Source: Prevotellaceae bacterium (GTDB lineage: Bacteria > Bacteroidota > Bacteroidia > Bacteroidales > UBA932). Taken from it: a stretch of DNA of 10,628 nucleotides. The stretch's first letter is position 1, and every line of letters starts with the position of its first letter. A model generated the notes under the pieces. The model was not told the origin of the DNA and made no database searches. It saw only the letters and a program-made list of their open reading frames with translations. The position numbers and the translations under genes were made by a program. Below, piece after piece: positions 6,819 to 10,628 of this stretch. The stretch covers positions 1 to 10,628 of the forward strand of contig JAITHX010000073.1 of the NCBI GenBank assembly GCA_031279735.1, written 5' to 3'.

Positions 6819-6860
6819 GCAGGGCAATTCTTAATTCTTAATTTTTAATTCTTAATTCGT
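6819..6860 (-). repeat. Partial heptamer array touching the MATE stop codon
   Basis: A second, shorter TTAATTC array (preceded by CGCAGGGCAATTC) runs to 6859. The MATE stop codon at 6852-6854 and probably its last codon (Asn) lie within it. It looks like a tandem, truncated relative of copy B without the hairpin part. Confidence 0.8.
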
Positions 6861-8258
6861 AAGTCCCACATTCCATCGTGATTTCTGTCGCGGAGCCTTG
6901 CCAGCCGATTCCGCGACATTTTTGTTGCACTTTCGGAAATAGCTTATAAGAACAGTGGCGCTCACTGCCGACGACACAAAGTCGGCAACGGGAAGACTTA
7001 CCCATATTCCGAGCGTGCCCATGAACGTTGGCAGAATAAGCAGGCAGGGTATCAGAAACAGTGCCTGACGGGTCAGCGAGAGAAAGATTGCCGTTCTCGA
7101 CAGCCCTACCGACATGAAGAAGTTCGAGGCTACCATTTGAAATCCCACGAGCGGAAATAATGCGAAGATGATGCGGATGCCCGTCACCGATTCCCGTATC
7201 AAATCCTTGTGCGAGGTGAATATCTTTATTATTGCCGTCGGAAAGAGTTCGCTCACGAGGAATCCGATTGTCGAGACTGTCACGGCGAACATGATGGTGA
7301 GTTTTGTCACTTCGGTGACCCGCGAATATTTCTCGGCTCCGAAGTTATAGCCGGCTATGGGCTGCATGCCCTGGTTCAGTCCCATGACTATCATCAGGAA
7401 GATGAACGCCACCCGATTCACTATTCCGTAGGCTCCTATTGCGAGGTCGCCTCCGTGTTCGCGCAGTCCGCGCGTAATCAGGATCACTATCAGACACGAA
7501 CAGGCGTTCATCATGAACGACGACGAGCCTATGCTGAATATTCTGGCAACAAGATGTTTTTGCAGGCGATAAATTCCCCGTCCGAATCTTATTTCCCTGT
7601 CCTTGCTCGACAGGCGAACGAATTGCAGCGACAGGGAGATGGCTTGCGAAAGCACCGTAGCCCAGGCCGCGCCGCGTATTCCCCACCCGAAGACAAAGAT
7701 GAACAGCGGATTCAGCGCGAAATTCACCGCAACGGAAAGCAGCGTGACATACATCGCCATGCGCGGGAATCCCGATGCGCGCAACACGGCGTTCAAGCCG
7801 AGATAAGTGTGAGTTACGACATTTCCTATGAGAATAATCTGCATGTAGTCCCGCGCATACTTTATGGTTTTCGAGCTTGCGCCGAAGAAATAAAGCACTT
7901 CGTCGAGCACGGGAAGGAACGCGAGCGTAAACGCTATTCCTATAATGAGATCAAGCACGAGTACATTGCCGAGAACCTTGTTTGCGGAAGAGTAGTCTTT
8001 CTGTCCGAGCTTGATTGAAATAAGAGTTGCGGCGCCGACTCCCACGAGCGAGCCGAAAGCCGTTGCAAGGTTCATGAACGGAAAAGTGACCGCCAGTCCT
8101 GTCAGCGCGAGATGATGAACGCCCTTGCCGATGAAAATGCTGTCGGTAAGATTGTAGAGCGACGTGGCGGTCATTGCTATTATCGCCGGAACCGAGTACT
8201 TGTACAGCAAAGATGTTATACTGCCGCTGCCGAGCGACACTGTTGAATTTTCTTTCAT
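6852..8258 (-). CDS. MATE family multidrug/cation-coupled exporter
   Basis: The product (468 aa) is an inner-membrane antiporter that expels drugs or metabolites using a Na+ or H+ gradient. Twelve hydrophobic segments are visible in two related halves, as in the family, and the length is typical. Recognisable motifs are NLTDSIFIGKG near residues 36-46 in TM1 and GMQPIAGYNFGAEKYSR (~297-313) in the second half, the MepA-like MATE signature. A short basic tail (KAPRQKSRWN) follows TM12. A good ribosome-binding site (GAAGGA) precedes ATG at 8256-8258. The gene starts 75 bp after mrp on the same strand with no terminator between, so the two are probably co-transcribed. Substrate cannot be predicted. 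The last residues and stop codon fall in a heptamer repeat, so the native C-terminus may have been slightly altered. Confidence 0.94.
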   Translation of the reverse strand: MKENSTVSLGSGSITSLLYKYSVPAIIAMTATSLYNLTDSIFIGKGVHHLALTGLAVTFPFMNLATAFGSLVGVGAATLISIKLGQKDYSSANKVLGNVLVLDLIIGIAFTLAFLPVLDEVLYFFGASSKTIKYARDYMQIILIGNVVTHTYLGLNAVLRASGFPRMAMYVTLLSVAVNFALNPLFIFVFGWGIRGAAWATVLSQAISLSLQFVRLSSKDREIRFGRGIYRLQKHLVARIFSIGSSSFMMNACSCLIVILITRGLREHGGDLAIGAYGIVNRVAFIFLMIVMGLNQGMQPIAGYNFGAEKYSRVTEVTKLTIMFAVTVSTIGFLVSELFPTAIIKIFTSHKDLIRESVTGIRIIFALFPLVGFQMVASNFFMSVGLSRTAIFLSLTRQALFLIPCLLILPTFMGTLGIWVSLPVADFVSSAVSATVLISYFRKCNKNVAESAGKAPRQKSRWNVGLTN

Positions 8259-8333
8259 TTCCTTCGATGTTTTACTAATAGTTTATTATGAGATTGACAA
8301 TTCTATTTGCTTTTTCGGGTTTTCGTCCGCGCC

Positions 8334-9407
8334 TCATGTCGGTCGGCGTATGACCATTTGCTGCTGCAACAGATTGTCGGCAACAGCGCGAAAGTAGGGC
8401 GCCGCAACCGCGTCGGCGTCGAGCGCAAACGGACGACCCGCGTCGCCGCTTTCCCTGATGCTCTGCACCAGCGGTATTTCGCCCAGAAAAGCTATTCCGG
8501 TCTCGTCCGCCATGCGTCGTCCGCCGCCGGAGCCGAAGATATAGTAGCGATTTTCGGGCAATTCGGCGGGCGTGAACCACGACATGTTCTCTATCAGTCC
8601 TGCAACCGGAACATTGATGTCGGGATTGCGAAACATGTTCACTCCGCGTATCACGTCGGCGAGAGCCACGCGCTGAGGCGTCGTCACGATGACTGCCGCC
8701 GTGATCTTCAGTTCGCGAACCATAGTCAAATGCACGTCGCCCGTTCCCGGAGGGAGGTCTATCAGAAGAAAGTCGAGAGCGCCCCAGTCGCACTGTCCGG
8801 CAAATTGCCTCAATGCTCCCGTAGCTGCCGGACCTCTCCAGATAACCGCGTCTTCGGGCGAAACGAAGAAGCCGAGCGACATAATTTTTATTCCGAACTT
8901 CTCGACCGGCTCAATGTATTCCAGCCCTTCCCTTTCGACCACAGCCGGACGCGCGTCGGGCATGTTGAACATCACGGGCGCCGAAGGTCCGTAAACGTCG
9001 GCGTCGAGCAGTCCCACGCGAAACCCTCTTCCGGCAAGTTCTGCCGCAAGATTCGTTGCTACGGTGGACTTCCCCACGCCGCCCTTTCCCGAAGCCACGG
9101 CAACGATATTCGCCGCATCGACCTGAGGATATTCGCGGCGCGCGGGTTTGGGCTTGGGTTTGGGAGCATCCCGTTTCAGTTCCAGAATGTTCAGTTCGGC
9201 TTCGGGGAAGCGCGTCCTGATAGCGGCTTCGACCCTGCGCTTGACGGGCGCCACGAAAGGATCGTTAGGCTTGAAGAGCAGGGTCATTTTGATTGCTGTT
9301 CCCTGCGTTTCAAGTTTGTGCACCATGCCGAGACTTACGATGTCGGCTTCGGTTTCCGGATGTGTTATTTCTTTTAAAATGTTGTTAATGATATTGATGT
9401 TGTACAT
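8334..9407 (-). CDS. mrp: Mrp/ApbC-type Fe-S cluster carrier ATPase
   Basis: The product (357 aa) is a cytoplasmic P-loop ATPase of the Mrp/Nbp35 group that helps assemble and deliver Fe-S clusters. Residues ~5-80 form a MIP18/DUF59-like domain, then a Lys-Pro-rich linker (KPKPKPAR, 83-90) leads to the ATPase domain. GKGGVGKST (107-115) is the deviant Walker A with its signature lysine, DADVYGPS (135-142) follows, and LLIDLPPGTGD (214-224) is Walker B. The usual CxxC cluster-binding motif after IENMS is absent; instead there is WFTPAELPEN, which from memory is the normal form in Bacteroidetes orthologues. There is a near-perfect promoter and an AGAGAGG ribosome-binding site just upstream, and MATE lies downstream on the same strand. 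Confidence 0.95.
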   Translation of the reverse strand: MYNINIINNILKEITHPETEADIVSLGMVHKLETQGTAIKMTLLFKPNDPFVAPVKRRVEAAIRTRFPEAELNILELKRDAPKPKPKPARREYPQVDAANIVAVASGKGGVGKSTVATNLAAELAGRGFRVGLLDADVYGPSAPVMFNMPDARPAVVEREGLEYIEPVEKFGIKIMSLGFFVSPEDAVIWRGPAATGALRQFAGQCDWGALDFLLIDLPPGTGDVHLTMVRELKITAAVIVTTPQRVALADVIRGVNMFRNPDINVPVAGLIENMSWFTPAELPENRYYIFGSGGGRRMADETGIAFLGEIPLVQSIRESGDAGRPFALDADAVAAPYFRAVADNLLQQQMVIRRPT

Positions 9408-9429
9408 ACATTACCTCTCTAATTCCGCG

Positions 9430-9460
9430 CAAAGGTAGCGATTTTTATTAAAATTAAACT
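9430..9460 (-). promoter_or_regulatory. mrp: Promoter of mrp (Bacteroides type)
   Basis: On the minus strand TACCTTTG (plus positions 9430-9437) is a perfect TAnnTTTG -7 box, 22 bp before the mrp ATG. A TTTA about 17 bp upstream of it is an imperfect -33 box. Transcription would start about 10-15 bp before the start codon, giving a very short leader with GAGG near the ATG. Confidence 0.7.
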
Positions 9461-9900
9461 ACTGCAACAGTCGGTTGCTGTCGGCGGTATGCATAGTCCG
9501 GCGAAGTTCCGCCGCCCGACACGCTTCCGAAGGGCAGCCGGAACGGGGAAAAAGGCGGGGAAAACGGAGCTGCACGATCCATCGCAAGTAGCGCATAAAC
9601 TTGCAGTTGCATAAGGCGGGAAAGCTCCGTTTTCCGTTCGGCGAAAGAGCGCGATTGCAGGGCAAACAAGCGCGAAACAAGCGCGAAAACCCTCCGTCGG
9701 AAGAAGAAAGCGAGAGTTTAATTTATACTTTTTTAACTGCATATAACCTATTTTCTCCCTTCTCGGCTCTCCGTTTCGACCGAAACAGCCGCCGCAAAAC
9801 CGCAAATCAAGAAAATTCGCGCAATAATTCTCCGCTTCGGGAGTTATTTAACATAAAACCGCCGCATTGCAACGACTCCTAATTGTCAATTCTTAATTTT
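9461..9900. other. Non-coding stretch with nested inverted repeats
   Basis: No convincing gene. Minus-strand frames (for example 9419-9805) are Cys- and Arg-rich, lack starts with ribosome sites and match no family known to me. A 13-bp perfect inverted repeat, GGAAAACGGAGCT (9559-9571) and AGCTCCGTTTTCC (9623-9635), encloses a smaller hairpin, GCAAGT (9584-9589) with ACTTGC (9599-9604). An 11-bp motif ACAAGCGCGAA is present twice at about 9667-9688. A weaker hairpin lies near 9823-9847 (CTCC-GCTTCG-GGAG). No tRNA, SRP RNA or RNase P signature was recognised. Confidence 0.5.
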
Positions 9901-10001
9901 ATGATTCCAACACCCCGAAAGAGTGCATATTAACACAACACATGAAACAATTCGTAATCCGCAATTCATAATATTATGACTGCCGGCGGCAATTTAACTG
10001 T

Positions 10002-10075
10002 ATTAAGGGATTAAGGGATTAAGAATTAAGAATTAAGAATTGCCTTCGGAAATTGGGAGAATTAGGAATTAAGAA
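10002..10075 (+). repeat. Degenerate heptamer unit, copy C
   Basis: ATTAAGGG repeats pass into (AATTAAG) heptamers, then GAATTGCCTTCGG and another GGAATTAAG. This resembles the start of copies A and B (heptamers followed by GAATTGCCTGCGG) but lacks the conserved 25-bp part and the terminator hairpin. There is no gene directly upstream. Confidence 0.7.
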
Positions 10076-10081
10076 TAATTA

Positions 10082-10153
10082 TCAATTACGAATTACGAAT
10101 TACGACCGGCTTCGGCTGTACGTCCGCAGTCGTAATTCGTAATTCGTAATTGA
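10082..10153. repeat. (AATTACG)3 inverted pair, 25-bp perfect stem
   Basis: Positions 10082-10106 are the exact reverse complement of 10129-10153. Each arm holds three AATTACG heptamers ending in AC/GT. The 22-bp loop contains CGGCTTCGGCTG, itself a small hairpin. There is no T tract, so it is not an obvious intrinsic terminator. Confidence 0.9.
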
Positions 10154-10160
10154 AAGAAAG

Positions 10161-10313
10161 GGTTCTACTGTGAATTGTGTGGAAAAAGTTTGCGTGTTTG
10201 TTTACCGCGTTGCGGTGTTTTTGTAACGCAAGGGGCGCAGAGGCTTCGCAAAGGGCGCAAGGGCTTCGCGTCCTTGTAAAACCATACTTCTATTGTAGAA
10301 GAAACCCTTATTT
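10161..10313 (+). mobile_element. Truncated direct copy of the 401-781 element
   Basis: Positions 10161-10275 repeat the left part of the 401-781 element (GGTTCTACTG, then TTGTGTGGAAAAAG, the CACCGC/TACCGC-type hairpin, GTAACGCA and the GGCTTCGC repeats) with scattered differences. Homology stops after GCGTCCTT. AAACCCTTATTT at 10302-10313 matches the reverse complement of 738-749, but the right terminal inverted repeat is missing. It is thus a decayed or one-ended copy. Confidence 0.75.
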
Positions 10314-10356
10314 CCGCAGGTTCCCTTATACTTCCGTCGCGTTAGGGGATGCCGTT

Positions 10357-10511
10357 CGGATTTTTAGCACACAGATGACACAGATTTTACAGATGACACA
10401 GATTTATGCGGATTTTACAGATTTACGCGGATTCAAATCCGCGTAAATCTGTAAAATCTGTAAAATCTGTGTCATCTGTCAAATCTGTGTCATCTGTGTG
10501 CTAAAAATCCG
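10357..10511. repeat. 155-bp near-perfect palindrome, ACACAGATGAC family
   Basis: The outer ends CGGATTTTTAGCACACAGAT and its reverse complement pair perfectly for at least 30 bp. The inner parts (ACAGATTT, GCGGATTT and their complements) pair with few interruptions down to a loop of about 5 nt near 10434. Within each arm, ACAGAT(GAC/TTT) repeats with a ~9-10 bp period. It is the larger relative of the palindrome at 6371-6442. No ORF of substance. Confidence 0.88.
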
Positions 10512-10549
10512 GGTAATGGCGTGAATCCGTTGAAAGGTATTATTTCTGC

Positions 10550-10628
10550 GGTTCTGCCGGGAATTGTGTGGAAAAAGTTTGCGTGTTTTTTCACCGCGTT
10601 GCGGTGTTTTTGTAACGCAAAGGGCGCA
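10550..10628 (+). mobile_element. Third copy of the 401-781 element, cut by window end
   Basis: GGTTCTGCCGGGAATTGTGT followed by GGAAAAAGTTTGCGTG, the CACCGCgttGCGGTG hairpin and GTAACGCAAAGGGCGCA reproduces the first ~79 bp of the 401-781 element with three changes in the first ten bases. The remainder lies outside the window, so it is unknown whether the right inverted repeat is present. Confidence 0.78.

Noticed and set aside
9419..9805. 128-aa minus-strand ORF upstream of mrp
   Set aside because: It is Cys/Arg-rich with no recognisable domain, overlaps the mrp promoter and inverted repeats, and has no convincing start.
10357..10511. tRNA or other classical RNA gene
   Set aside because: GATTCAAATCC superficially resembles a T-loop, but it is the centre of a long palindrome with no acceptor, D or anticodon arms.

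Overview
The window looks like a chromosomal segment of a Bacteroidetes member, probably Bacteroidales. The evidence is a SusC/RagA outer-membrane transporter with its SusD-like lipoprotein, an Mrp ATPase of the Bacteroidetes type (WFTPAELPEN in place of a CxxC motif), and Bacteroides-type -7 promoter boxes (TAnnTTTG) upstream of mrp and of the susC leader. Species cannot be read from the sequence.

Layout. Positions 1-1512 carry no convincing gene. They hold an inverted heptamer repeat array (1-120), seven ~41-bp tandem palindromic units (121-390), a MITE-like element with 26-bp terminal inverted repeats (401-781), and a long leader-like stretch with a candidate promoter (983-1012), an (AG)11 run, a (CG)6 run, a terminator-like hairpin (1277-1307) and eleven TTTCTGC-type heptamers (1401-1477). 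Then come susC-like (1513-4575) and susD-like (4614-6221) on the plus strand, 38 bp apart and almost certainly one operon. From 6222 to 6851 lies a convergent intergenic region, bounded by two inverted copies of a repeat unit that each contain a terminator-like hairpin. Between them sit a short palindrome and the remains of a small two-gene module. A MATE exporter (6852-8258) and mrp (8334-9407) follow on the minus strand, probably co-transcribed from a promoter at 9430-9437. From 9438 to the end there is again no convincing gene, only structured and repetitive DNA, including two partial copies of the 401-781 element and a 155-bp near-perfect palindrome.

How the parts work together. SusC/SusD would form an outer-membrane pair that binds and imports a glycan or other large nutrient using TonB energy. 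No glycosidase, sulfatase, peptidase or regulator is visible, so the substrate is unknown. Mrp is an Fe-S cluster carrier/ATPase and MATE an inner-membrane cation-coupled drug or metabolite exporter; neither has an evident functional link to the SusCD pair.

The most unusual content is the repeats. At least four unrelated sequences (TTAGTGG, TTTCTGC, TTAATTC, AATTACG) are all repeated with a 7-bp period. Three of them also occur as inverted pairs able to form long hairpins. One family abuts the stop codons of both converging genes and carries their likely transcription terminators. No transposase, integrase, reverse transcriptase, CRISPR array, tRNA or rRNA was recognised.
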